Source: Chloroflexota bacterium
GTDB taxonomy: Bacteria; Chloroflexota; Dehalococcoidia; Lucifugimonadales; JADFKI01
DNA: 26,860 nt
NCBI GenBank assembly: GCA_022565015.1
Contig: JADFKI010000010.1
Span: 1 to 26,860 of the forward strand
Direction of reading: 5' to 3'
The notes beneath the pieces are model-generated. The model saw nothing but the letters and a program-made list of their open reading frames with translations, ran no database searches and was not told where the DNA came from. The first letter of the stretch is position 1. The number at the start of each line of letters is the position of its first letter. A program made the position numbers and the translations under genes. Below, piece after piece: positions 8,059 through 15,514 of the stretch.

Positions 8059-8628
8059 ATGACACAGACGGCAACGAGCTACGAAAACTATCGGAGCGAT
8101 TTCCGAGAGCTAGAGACCCTGCTAAAGGACGGAGACCCATCATGGCTGCGGGATCTGCGGCGCGAGTCCATGGACAGCTTTATTGAGATGGGATTTCCGA
8201 CCGCTAGGAGGGGTAACGAGCCCTGGAAGTACACGAACGTCGCGCCAATAGCCAACGGTGCGTTTCGCATGCCCATGAACGGCGCGGCCGCAAAGCCGGA
8301 CTTGAACGCGATCAAAGACGTCGCTCCCTGGCACGACGACTGGACGACTCTCGTATTCGTGGACGGCACGCTCTCAAAGGAGCTGTCCTCGGACTTTGGC
8401 TCGCAGCCGGGAGTGACCATCGCTTCACTGTCAGAGGCACTCGCATCCGACGGCACGCTATTGGCCGACCAGATGTCCAGGTACGCCGACTTCAAGGCGG
8501 ACGCCTTCATAGCCTTGAACACGGCTTTCGTACAGGACGGGGCCTACATAGTTGTAATGACGGCGCGTCGGTCGACAGGCCAATTCACCTATTGTTCATC
8601 TCCACCGGCGCGGGCGGCACTTCGGTGA
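8059..8628 (+). CDS. sufD: SufD, N-terminal fragment upstream of a frameshift
   Basis: This frame encodes the first part of SufD, the SufB partner in the SufBC2D scaffold, needed for iron entry. It includes GNEPWKYTNV near residue 55 and NTAFVQDGAYIVV at its end, both typical of SufD. After Val-Val (GTT GTA, 8551-8556) the expected continuation NDGASVDRPIHL is found one base back in another frame, beginning AAT at 8556. Everything after that in this frame, up to the stop at 8628, is out of register. The likely cause is loss of one A from a run of three. I chose ATG 8059; a GTG at 8047 is also in frame. Whether the break is real or a sequence error cannot be decided here. Confidence 0.85.
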   Translation: MTQTATSYENYRSDFRELETLLKDGDPSWLRDLRRESMDSFIEMGFPTARRGNEPWKYTNVAPIANGAFRMPMNGAAAKPDLNAIKDVAPWHDDWTTLVFVDGTLSKELSSDFGSQPGVTIASLSEALASDGTLLADQMSRYADFKADAFIALNTAFVQDGAYIVVMTARRSTGQFTYCSSPPARAALR

Positions 8629-9404
8629 CGTACCCCAGGGTCCTGGTGGTGGCCCAGCCCAACAGCAGCGCGACGCTTATAGAGAGCTACGTCGGCCTCT
8701 CGGATGATAAGTATTTCACCGATTCGGTAACCGAGATTGTGTTGGAGGAGGGCGCTCGCCTGGACCATTACCGCCTGCTCCTGGAGGGCGTTTCATCGTA
8801 CCACGTGGGTATGGTCAGGGTGAGGCAGAACGACGACAGCAGCTACGAGTGCAGCGTCTTCGAACGGCAGGCCGGTAGTCTCGGCCGGTTCGACATGTAC
8901 AACGAGCTGGCCGGAGAGCGCTCCGTCTGTACGCATAACGGGCTGTACTTCACCGACGGCAGGCAGCACATGGACAACTTCATCAACATCAACCATGTCG
9001 CGCCACACTGCACCAGCAGGCTCTACTACAAGGGTATCCTGGACGGGAGGTCTCGAGCGGTGTTCGGGGGCACGGTCTATGTGCAGCCCGGCGCCATAAA
9101 GACGGACTCCATGCAGCAGGACAAGAACCTCGTGCTTTCTCCTTACGCCGAGGTTGACAGCAAACCGGCCCTGTTCATCTACGCGGACGACGTTAAATGC
9201 GGCCACGGCGCCACGGCCGGCAACATTGACATGGATACCGTCTTCTACATGAGGAGCAGGGGGCTTGACCTGGAGACGGCGAGCAGATTTCTGATCTACG
9301 GCTTTGCCGCCGAGATCATCGACAAGGTGCGTGAGGACCACCTGCGAAGCTACCTGGAGGAGCTGTTCCTGAGCTCGCTGCCCAGCTACAGCTTCGAGTT
9401 TTAG
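8592..9404 (+). CDS. sufD: SufD, C-terminal fragment downstream of a frameshift
   Basis: This is the rest of SufD, 270 residues in the other frame; real homology begins at 8556, before the first usable TTG at 8592. It contains the beta-helix core (YPRVLVVAQPNSSATLIE) and KCGHGATAG. The histidine of that motif matches the residue known to matter in E. coli SufD. The C-terminal helical segment is GLDLETASRFLIYGFAAEII. Joined with the first fragment through a one-base shift, the protein would be about 448 residues, normal for SufD. No sequence between the fragments is missing. It ends three bases before sufU1, so the operon continues without a break. Confidence 0.85.
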   Translation: MFISTGAGGTSVTYPRVLVVAQPNSSATLIESYVGLSDDKYFTDSVTEIVLEEGARLDHYRLLLEGVSSYHVGMVRVRQNDDSSYECSVFERQAGSLGRFDMYNELAGERSVCTHNGLYFTDGRQHMDNFININHVAPHCTSRLYYKGILDGRSRAVFGGTVYVQPGAIKTDSMQQDKNLVLSPYAEVDSKPALFIYADDVKCGHGATAGNIDMDTVFYMRSRGLDLETASRFLIYGFAAEIIDKVREDHLRSYLEELFLSSLPSYSFEF

Positions 9405-9407
9405 CCC

Positions 9408-9863
9408 ATGTTCGACATACATGAGCTGTACCAAGAAGTAATAATGGACCACAACCGCAGGCCGAGGAATTTCCAGGTCCTGGAAGGGGCCGACATGAAG
9501 GCCGAAGGCTACAATCCACTCTGCGGCGACCAGATTACTTTGTACATGAACGTAAGAGAAGGGATTATCGAGGACGTAGGAATTCAGGTCTCGGGCTGCG
9601 CCATATCAAAGGCATCTGCGTCAATGATGACGGAAGGAATCAAAGGCAAAACGGTTAAAGAGGCCGAAATAATTTTCGAAAAATTTCGAGAGCTGGTTAA
9701 AGGTGAAGAGCTTGACGACGAGGACCTGGATTTATTGGGGGACCTGGAGATACTCTCGGGCGTTTCCCGCTATCCCGTGCGCATCAAGTGCGCGGTCCTA
9801 TCGTGGCATACCTTCAAATCAGCGCTAAGCGGCAATACTGACGGCGTCGCAACGACGGAATAG
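9408..9863 (+). CDS. sufU: SufU-type Fe-S assembly protein, copy 1
   Basis: SufU proteins are IscU-like. In Gram-positive bacteria they act with SufS as zinc-dependent sulfurtransferases, taking persulfide sulfur for the SufBCD scaffold. This copy has 151 residues and the three conserved cysteines Cys39 (NPLCGD, with Asp41), Cys64 (SGCAIS) and Cys128 (RIKCAVLSW). The long insert between the second and third cysteines (about 85-118, rich in Glu and Asp) separates SufU from IscU. A second, clearly different SufU is encoded at 12083. The gene starts three bases after sufD and is followed by the Rrf2 regulator. Confidence 0.92.
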   Translation: MFDIHELYQEVIMDHNRRPRNFQVLEGADMKAEGYNPLCGDQITLYMNVREGIIEDVGIQVSGCAISKASASMMTEGIKGKTVKEAEIIFEKFRELVKGEELDDEDLDLLGDLEILSGVSRYPVRIKCAVLSWHTFKSALSGNTDGVATTE

Positions 9864-9901
9864 CCGAAGGCCGAGGAACCCTCGCACGAGGAGGTGCGCA
9901 G

Positions 9902-10366
9902 ATGCACATACCGATTAAAGTGGACTATGGCGTGAGAGCGCTCGTCTACCTGGCCATAAACGGCAAGGGCGCGCCCATACGGACTAGCGAGATCGCCGCC
10001 CGCAGCGCGGTCCCGGAGCCCTATCTTGCCCAGGTGCTGCACACCCTCAACAAGAACGGGATGATTCAAAGTCAACGCGGCCGCCAAGGAGGCCACTCAC
10101 TGGCAAAGAGCCCTTCGGAAATAAAACTGAGCAGGGTCATGGCCTGTCTCGGCGGCACGGAGACGCCCGTCGCGTGCCTCGATGACGTCCGAAGCTGCAT
10201 ACACGTGCCGGGGTGCGCACAAAGGGAAGTCTGGAAGGAAGTGGCGCTGGCCGTGTTCAATATCCTGGACTCGACAACCATAGAGGACCTGGTAAATAAG
10301 ACTCCAACAGGCCATCAAGGGATGCTGGTGCCGTTGCAGAAGATTGCGCTCAAGACGGCCGTCTAG
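9902..10366 (+). CDS. Rrf2-family Fe-S-responsive transcriptional regulator
   Basis: This 154-residue protein has an N-terminal winged helix typical of Rrf2/IscR regulators: DYGVRALVYLA at 8-18, recognition region VPEPYLAQVLHTLNKNGMIQSQRGRQGG at about 37-64. Cysteines Cys92, Cys99 and Cys105 form a C-x6-C-x5-C pattern where IscR has C-x5-C-x5-C, so a bound Fe-S cluster is likely; Cys82 is extra. It probably senses cluster status and represses the SUF operon through the twin palindromes at 5691-5754 (inference). A strong AGGAGG (9889-9894) lies 7 bases before the ATG, better than those of its neighbours. It sits in mid-operon, so it would regulate its own synthesis. Confidence 0.92.
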   Translation: MHIPIKVDYGVRALVYLAINGKGAPIRTSEIAARSAVPEPYLAQVLHTLNKNGMIQSQRGRQGGHSLAKSPSEIKLSRVMACLGGTETPVACLDDVRSCIHVPGCAQREVWKEVALAVFNILDSTTIEDLVNKTPTGHQGMLVPLQKIALKTAV

Positions 10367-10388
10367 CGTTCCTGAGCCGTTCATGTCT

Positions 10389-10411
10389 AATATTCTTCGA
10401 TTGAAAATATT
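10389..10411 (+). repeat. AT-rich inverted repeat before the Rieske gene
   Basis: AATATT-C-TTC (10389-10398) and GAAAATATT (10403-10411) are complementary over nine bases with a one-base bulge and a four-base spacer. It lies in the 62-base gap between the Rrf2 and Rieske genes, just before AGGAGG at 10419-10424. It could be an operator, an mRNA hairpin or a processing site. Confidence 0.45.
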
Positions 10412-10428
10412 TACGTAGAGGAGGAATC

Positions 10429-10734
10429 ATGGCGTTTCAAAGGGTTGGAAAAGTAGGCGACGTTCCCCCCGGAACCTCCAAGGTCTTCGAGGTAGGCGAC
10501 AACGCCATAGCCGTGTGCAATGTCGACGGCACTATCTTCGCCGTAGACGATGTGTGCACTCACGACGGCGGGTCCCTGGACCAGGGAGACCTCGACGGCT
10601 TCGAGATCGAGTGCCCAAGGCACGGCGCTCGATTCGACGTCAGGACCGGAGAGGTAAGGGCACTGCCGGCGGTCGTCTCGGTGGACACGTTTACCGTCCG
10701 GGTCGAGGGCGACGATATCGAGGTAGACATATAG
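10429..10734 (+). CDS. Rieske-type [2Fe-2S] ferredoxin
   Basis: This 101-residue soluble protein consists of a single Rieske domain. The cluster ligands are visible as Cys43-x-His45 (VCTHDGGSL) and Cys62-x-x-His65 (CPRHG), 16 residues apart. That spacing is typical of ferredoxin subunits of dioxygenases and of NirD-like proteins. It has no signal peptide or membrane span and lacks the extra disulfide cysteines of the Rieske proteins in bc1 complexes. No oxygenase gene is nearby. Rieske ferredoxins are known within SUF operons of actinobacteria, so a role as electron donor or cluster carrier for assembly is reasonable (inference). The ribosome binding site AGGAGG is 4 bases from the ATG. Confidence 0.92.
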   Translation: MAFQRVGKVGDVPPGTSKVFEVGDNAIAVCNVDGTIFAVDDVCTHDGGSLDQGDLDGFEIECPRHGARFDVRTGEVRALPAVVSVDTFTVRVEGDDIEVDI

Positions 10735-10777
10735 CCCTTCCAGCGGCCTGCCGTGCCTTAGGTGCATAGACGCAAGT

Positions 10778-10806
10778 CCTGAGAGCAGTATTCAGGCAAC
10801 GTTTTT
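10778..10806 (+). terminator. Weak hairpin with T-run in the Rieske-sufS gap
   Basis: CCTGAG (10778-10783) pairs with TTCAGG (10791-10796), including one G-T pair, around a seven-base loop. Five T residues follow at 10802-10806, but only after five other bases. This could weaken transcription between the Rieske gene and sufS. It is a poor match to a classical intrinsic terminator. Confidence 0.25.
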
Positions 10807-10857
10807 AACGCTCACCACCGATGATTCGGAGCTGACCTCCAACTGAAAGGTCGATGA

Positions 10858-12102
10858 ATGCTTGACGTCCAGAGTATAAGAAAAGACTTCCCCGTGCTGT
10901 CCAGAAAGGTCAATGGGCATCCGCTGGTGTACCTGGATAACGCAGCGACATCCCAGAAGCCCAGCTCGGTGATCCAGTCTCTCGTGGACTACTACGAAGG
11001 GTACAACGCCAACGTGCATCGCGGCGTCCACACCTTGAGCATGGAGGCCACGGACAAGTTCGAAGAGGCGAGAGAGAAGGTGGCCCGATTTATCGGAGCC
11101 GAGACATCTGAGTCCATCATCTGGACTCGCAACACCTCGGAGAGCATCAACCTGGTGGCGTACACCTGGGCGCAGGAAAACATCGGCGAAGGCGACGAGA
11201 TCGTGCTGACGCGAATGGAGCATCACAGCAACCTGGTGCCCTGGCAGAAGGTCGCCAGGGACAAGGGCGCGCGTATCCGCTTCATACCCATGACCGATGA
11301 CTACACGCTGGATCTCAGCGATATCGATTCGATCATCAACCCGCGCACGAAGCTGGTGAGCATCGTGCATGTGTCCAACTCCATAGGCACGATTAACCCC
11401 GTCCAAGAGCTGACGAAGCTGGCGAAGCGCGTCGGCGCCGCCGTACTCATCGACGGCGCGCAGAGCGTGCCGCACATGCCGGTGGACGTTGCGAAGCTGG
11501 GCTGCGATTTCTTCGCCTTCTCAGGTCACAAGATGTTGGGCCCGACGGGCATCGGCGTGCTTTACGTGAAACGCGACGTTTTGGAGGACATGGAGCCGTT
11601 TCTGCGGGGCGGCGAAATGGTGCTGGAGGTGACGTACGAAGATGCGTCCTGGAACGACCTGCCTATGCGCTTCGAGGCGGGCACACCTAATATAGCGGAC
11701 GCCATCGGCCTTGGGGCCGCCATCGACTACCTCAACGATATCGGCATGCAGAACGTACGGGACCACGAGGTTCAGCTTACGCAGTACGCCTTGAACGCCT
11801 TCAAAGAGCTCGAAGAGGAGCTGATTCTACACGGCCCCGTAGACGTGGACGTGAGGGGCGGCATCGTCTCGTTCCACCATCCAGAGGTGCATCCTCACGA
11901 TCTGGGCACTATTCTGGACAGCCGGGGCATCGCCGTGCGGACGGGACACCACTGTACCATGCCTCTCGTGAAGAGCCTGGGCGTCTCCGCTACTGCCAGG
12001 GCCAGCTTTTACCTCTATAATACGGAGGAGGAGGTAGACCTCCTGATAGGAGGCCTGAAGGAGGCCCTGAGGTATTTCGCCCATGGAGTTGCCCCAGCTT
12101 GA
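10858..12102 (+). CDS. sufS: Cysteine desulfurase SufS
   Basis: SufS is a pyridoxal-phosphate enzyme of class V aminotransferase fold that takes sulfur from L-cysteine, leaving alanine, and feeds SufU. The protein has 414 residues, the usual length. The PLP-binding lysine is Lys225 in SGHKMLGPTGIG. His123 (EHHSN) and Asp199 (LIDGAQ) contact the cofactor. The persulfide-carrying Cys366 lies in RTGHHCTMPL, the short-loop form of group II (SufS/CsdA) desulfurases. GAAAGG lies about 8 bases upstream of the ATG. GACCT/AGGTC arms at 10834-10838 and 10848-10852 could fold over this site. Its 3' end overlaps sufU2 by 20 bases. Confidence 0.97.
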   Translation: MLDVQSIRKDFPVLSRKVNGHPLVYLDNAATSQKPSSVIQSLVDYYEGYNANVHRGVHTLSMEATDKFEEAREKVARFIGAETSESIIWTRNTSESINLVAYTWAQENIGEGDEIVLTRMEHHSNLVPWQKVARDKGARIRFIPMTDDYTLDLSDIDSIINPRTKLVSIVHVSNSIGTINPVQELTKLAKRVGAAVLIDGAQSVPHMPVDVAKLGCDFFAFSGHKMLGPTGIGVLYVKRDVLEDMEPFLRGGEMVLEVTYEDASWNDLPMRFEAGTPNIADAIGLGAAIDYLNDIGMQNVRDHEVQLTQYALNAFKELEEELILHGPVDVDVRGGIVSFHHPEVHPHDLGTILDSRGIAVRTGHHCTMPLVKSLGVSATARASFYLYNTEEEVDLLIGGLKEALRYFAHGVAPA

Positions 12103-12544
12103 CGACCTTTACCGCGATGCGATTCTTGACCATCGCAGGAACCCCAGGAACAGCGACAAGCTGGACAATGCAACGATCATCGGCGACAGTGTAAACCCTT
12201 TCTGCGGCGACGAGATCCACCTTCAGGTGGACCTGGACGCCGATGGCCGAGTCGAGCGGGTCGGTCTTCAGAGCGAGGGGTGCTCCATCAATCAGGCCGC
12301 CGGCTCCATGCTGACTGAGGCGGTCGTCGGAAAGACCCTGTATGAGATCGATCACCTCGTTCAGACATTCAAGCTCATGATGCAGGGCGACTCCGATGCG
12401 GAGACCCGGCTGAGTGATGAGAACGACCTCAAGTCCCTGATTGGCGTGCGAAATTATCCCGTGAGGATCAAGTGCGTCCTACTGTCCTGGTCGGCGCTGG
12501 AGGACGGCGTGCTGAGCTACCGTCGCTCATCGGAAGCCGGCTGA
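12083..12544 (+). CDS. sufU: SufU-type Fe-S assembly protein, copy 2
   Basis: This second SufU has 153 residues. Zinc and sulfur ligands are Cys41 (NPFCGDE, with Asp43), Cys67 (SEGCSIN) and Cys131 (VRIKCVLLSW), with the SufU-type insert in between. It overlaps the end of sufS by 20 bases, so it is probably translated together with SufS and is the best candidate for its direct sulfur acceptor, as in Bacillus where sufS and sufU are adjacent. It differs clearly from copy 1 at 9408 throughout the region between the cysteines, so the pair is old rather than a recent duplication. It is the last gene of the SUF operon. Confidence 0.93.
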   Translation: MELPQLDDLYRDAILDHRRNPRNSDKLDNATIIGDSVNPFCGDEIHLQVDLDADGRVERVGLQSEGCSINQAAGSMLTEAVVGKTLYEIDHLVQTFKLMMQGDSDAETRLSDENDLKSLIGVRNYPVRIKCVLLSWSALEDGVLSYRRSSEAG

Positions 12545-12555
12545 CTTTTTTCAGC
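12540..12555 (+). terminator. Small hairpin at the end of the SUF operon
   Basis: GCTGA (12540-12544) pairs with TCAGC (12551-12555) around the loop CTTTTT, overlapping the sufU2 stop codon. The T-run is in the loop rather than after the stem, so it is not a standard intrinsic terminator. The 65-base gap to the convergent gene shows nothing better. Confidence 0.25.
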
Positions 12556-12609
12556 TTCTGGGCGTCCCGTTATTATTGTCGCCTTGGCGTCGCAAGCCAT
12601 CCGATCGCG

Positions 12610-14394
12610 CTAATTCTGAAGCCAGACCCTCGCCCAGTGGGAGTATTCGAAGCCGGCGAAATTAGGGTGGAAGTTGTTTAGCTCCGGCCACCAGGTCCAG
12701 ATGGAGACCTGTGTCGCCGGAATGAATCGATATGCGTCCTTCAATATGCGGCGCTGTATTTCATGTACAAACTCGATGCGCTCGGAGGGATCGAACATCT
12801 GGGCCTGGGCCTCGATGAGGGCGTCCAACGAATCGTTCCGGTGGCCCGTCGTGTTCCAGCGGCCCTTGCTGTGAATGATGGGCAGCAGGTATCCGTTGGT
12901 CGAGGTCGTCGGAGCGATGGGCCCGACGAACATCTGGTAATCGCCTCCCAGCCATACCTCGTCTCCGAAACGCCTGCGATTAACGAGCTCGATCGTCGGT
13001 AAGAATCCCACGCGCGACAGCTCTCCCTGGATGAGCTCGGCGTGCTCTCTCACAGACTCGGAAAAGTCCCCGACCTTTATCGTCACCGGTATCGGAACGT
13101 CCAGTCCCGACTCGGCGACCAGCTCGAGCGCCCGCTGAGAGTCTCCGAAGAACTCGCGCAGCTCTTCTCTCGATAGGCCCCACTCGGGGTTTAGCGTTGG
13201 CATGCCCTGGCTCACGTAGGCCGCGCCGCGCCAGACCTCATCATTGGCCTGGAACGGGTCCATGGCGAACATCGCCGCCCGGCGAAGGCGTACGTCCTCG
13301 AAGGGCGGCGCCGTCGTCTTGAACGCGACCTCGATTCCCCTGGCCGTCTCCCTGGCAAGCAGAAAAGGCATGCTGGGTCTCTGGCTAGAAAACTCCTCCC
13401 ATTCACGCGGCTCCATCTGGTCGACGTCGAGCCGATGTACGCGAAACGCGGCGCGACGGGTATCGTCGTCCGTGATTATGTTGACGACGACCCCGTCGAG
13501 GTACGGCAGGCCCTCTTCGAAGTAGTCTGGATTTCGGTCGAACCTGTGCCACACGTCCGGATTGCTTTCCGTAAGGACCCAGGGGCCGCTGCCAACTGTA
13601 GGACCTTCCCTGAGGTCGCCCGTGACGCCGACGGCCTCCGGGGACACGATCTTCGTGTGCCCGTCGGCCAGGCCGATCATGAAATCGGCGTCCGGCGCCC
13701 TCAAGGATACCCGAACGGTCCTGTCATCCACAGGGATAACGTCGCTGAGGACCTGGAGCAGGGGTTCGTTTGGCCAGCCCTCTTGTCGCTGTCGATTCAG
13801 GCTGAACGCAACGTCTCCAGCGCGCAGCAGTCGGCCGTTGACGGGCGGCAGTGCCTGCCAGCGAATCTCGTCTCGTAGCTCGAAGTCGAAGGTGAGCTCG
13901 TCCCTCATGGTCCAGCCCTGGCATAGCTCGCACTCGACGGCAAGGCTGGGAAGCTCAACGTCCGGTCCGGCACTAAAGCGCAGCAGGCGGTTGTAGACGA
14001 TACCCGGACCCCAGGTGGACAGCGCGGGCGAGACCTCCTGGTGAACGTCCTGGTGCAGGATGTTCTCCCGGCTTACGAGCCGCAGAATGCCTCCATAGCG
14101 ACCCTCGGTCGACGGCGTCGCCTGCTCGATGGGGGTGCCGACAGGAGTGCTGACAGCGGTGCTCGACGGCGAGGGGGACCGCGTCGCCGAGGCGGCCGTT
14201 GGAGTGCCGGGTGCGAGCGAGGAAGTTGGTGTGGGCCTGGACCTCGGCGGCGGAACAGGAGTGGACGTTTGAATGGTGGGACTAGGGGTCGGAAGTGGCT
14301 GCGGCGCCGTTTCGGGCGGCTTAGAGCAGGATAGGGCGAAGACTATCGATAAGACGGCCGCGCCGAGTACTGTCCCATAGTTTCGCCGCGGCAT
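12610..14394 (-). CDS. ABC transporter solute-binding lipoprotein, family 5 (peptide/nickel type)
   Basis: This 594-residue protein is a family-5 extracellular solute-binding protein (DppA/OppA/NikA type). A short basic start and hydrophobic segment end in a lipobox-like ALSC with Cys23, so it is probably a membrane-anchored lipoprotein, although position -3 is Ala rather than the usual Leu. Residues about 25-95 form a Pro/Thr/Ser-rich linker. The binding domain follows with typical signatures: GDVAFSLNRQ, GSGPWVLTE, RNPDYFEEGLPYLDGVV, and DVRLRRAAMFAMD. A CxxC pair (ECELC) near residue 155 is unusual. No permease or ATPase genes are adjacent, so its transporter must lie elsewhere. The start lies four bases after the stop of the upstream flippase-like gene, with TGAGG just before it. 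Confidence 0.9.
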   Translation of the reverse strand: MPRRNYGTVLGAAVLSIVFALSCSKPPETAPQPLPTPSPTIQTSTPVPPPRSRPTPTSSLAPGTPTAASATRSPSPSSTAVSTPVGTPIEQATPSTEGRYGGILRLVSRENILHQDVHQEVSPALSTWGPGIVYNRLLRFSAGPDVELPSLAVECELCQGWTMRDELTFDFELRDEIRWQALPPVNGRLLRAGDVAFSLNRQRQEGWPNEPLLQVLSDVIPVDDRTVRVSLRAPDADFMIGLADGHTKIVSPEAVGVTGDLREGPTVGSGPWVLTESNPDVWHRFDRNPDYFEEGLPYLDGVVVNIITDDDTRRAAFRVHRLDVDQMEPREWEEFSSQRPSMPFLLARETARGIEVAFKTTAPPFEDVRLRRAAMFAMDPFQANDEVWRGAAYVSQGMPTLNPEWGLSREELREFFGDSQRALELVAESGLDVPIPVTIKVGDFSESVREHAELIQGELSRVGFLPTIELVNRRRFGDEVWLGGDYQMFVGPIAPTTSTNGYLLPIIHSKGRWNTTGHRNDSLDALIEAQAQMFDPSERIEFVHEIQRRILKDAYRFIPATQVSIWTWWPELNNFHPNFAGFEYSHWARVWLQN

Positions 14395-14398
14395 TGCC

Positions 14399-15394
14399 TC
14401 AGTCTGCCGCCGGAGCGCTCCCTATAGGCGCCCCCCGAAGCGCGAGCCTCCCCTTCAGCCGTTGCATCAGCTCCAGACCCTCACGGGGTAGGAATATGGC
14501 CGCTATTATCGTCGGCGGCAGGAAGAAGACCGCGTGTGTCAACAGCGCGAAGCTGAAGCTGTCCTCCCGCGCGACGCCAAAAAAGCCGAGTACATAGACC
14601 ATCGCGAATTCGAAAGTACCGAGCGCGCTGGGTGCCGCCGGCACGGACGTTGCGAAAAATATCGTGCCCATGATGACCACCGTAGCCGTGAACGGCGATA
14701 TGCCCAGGTCCACCGCGATTGCGATCAGCCACGCGCTAATCCCCACAAGCAGCCAATAGCCTACGGTTATGGCCAGCGAGGCGGCGAGCCTCGCCTTGTG
14801 TCGCTCAAGCTCCCGGACCGATTCGGAGAAGGCGGTCAGAAATCGGATTTTTCTGAACAGGGCGATCCCTACGCCCCCCCATGCCAGGAATCTGACGACG
14901 GCGATTGACAGTGCCGTCAACCCTATCGCCACCCAGACGTAATTCTTGAAGCTGGACATCTGCGGCACCAGGAACAGGGCGATAGTCAGAATAATCGTGC
15001 TCGCCACGAGATCGATCACGCGTTCCATTCCCAGGGTCGCGACGGCGGTGGCGGGCTTTATCCTGTCGCGCATGGTCAGGATCGCCAGCTGCGTGGCTTC
15101 GCTGGCGATTCGTACGGGCAGTAAGTTGTTCAGCCCCAGTCCTTCGTTCTGGACTATGAATAGCCTAAGTATGGATATGCGCTCTTTTACGAATAGGAGC
15201 CGCCAGCGGAGCGCCCGAAGGTAACCTGCAATCATGAAGACGAGGACTGAAAGAAGGACTAGCGGAACAGATATGTTGGAGAATGATTCCGATACTCTGT
15301 TCCAATCGAGGCCGCGAACGACGAGCCAACCCATTAAACCGCTAATGCCAAGGCCGATAATCAGCCTGTAGATGCTACCTAAATGGATTCTCAT
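14399..15394 (-). CDS. UPF0104/lysylphosphatidylglycerol-synthase-like membrane protein
   Basis: The protein has 331 residues from the ATG at 15394, and about seven or eight hydrophobic spans. It resembles the integral-membrane domain family UPF0104 (the flippase part of MprF and related proteins), with the early span GLGISGLMGWLVVRGLDW, the segment GYLRALRWRLLF, the loop NNLLPVRIASEATQLAILT, and a later TSVPAAPSALGTFEFAMVYVLGFFGV. The catalytic aminoacyl-transferase part of MprF is absent. A longer frame opens at 15478, but its extra 28 residues are polar and unlike the family. The likely role is lipid or glycolipid handling in the membrane. It precedes the binding lipoprotein by four bases, so the two form a small operon of uncertain shared purpose. 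Confidence 0.82.
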   Translation of the reverse strand: MRIHLGSIYRLIIGLGISGLMGWLVVRGLDWNRVSESFSNISVPLVLLSVLVFMIAGYLRALRWRLLFVKERISILRLFIVQNEGLGLNNLLPVRIASEATQLAILTMRDRIKPATAVATLGMERVIDLVASTIILTIALFLVPQMSSFKNYVWVAIGLTALSIAVVRFLAWGGVGIALFRKIRFLTAFSESVRELERHKARLAASLAITVGYWLLVGISAWLIAIAVDLGISPFTATVVIMGTIFFATSVPAAPSALGTFEFAMVYVLGFFGVAREDSFSFALLTHAVFFLPPTIIAAIFLPREGLELMQRLKGRLALRGAPIGSAPAAD

Positions 15395-15457
15395 ATGGCC
15401 ATGTCCGCACATCCCCTGGAGTAGGCCTTTCCCGATTAGCCTACGTTGCGGCTGTAG

Positions 15458-15463
15458 TATAAT
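15458..15463 (+). promoter_or_regulatory. Possible -10 box for the TatD gene
   Basis: A perfect TATAAT lies in the divergent gap between the flippase-like gene and tatD. The -35 candidate TTAGCC (15436-15441, 16-base spacer) is weak. Transcription would begin near 15470, leaving about 45 bases of leader before the ATG at 15515. Confidence 0.4.
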
Positions 15464-15514
15464 GGAGCCCCGTTCCAAATGCTATATGCGCCCGCTTACC
15501 ACCGAGTGAATCGA

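Noticed and set aside
8551..8600. Programmed -1 frameshifting in sufD
   Set aside because: No X-XXY-YYZ slippery heptamer or following pseudoknot is visible around GTTGTAATGAC; a one-base loss is simpler.
12763..14334. Several plus-strand open frames opposite the binding-protein gene
   Set aside because: They are antisense shadows of a long, recognisable gene, with biased composition and no motifs.
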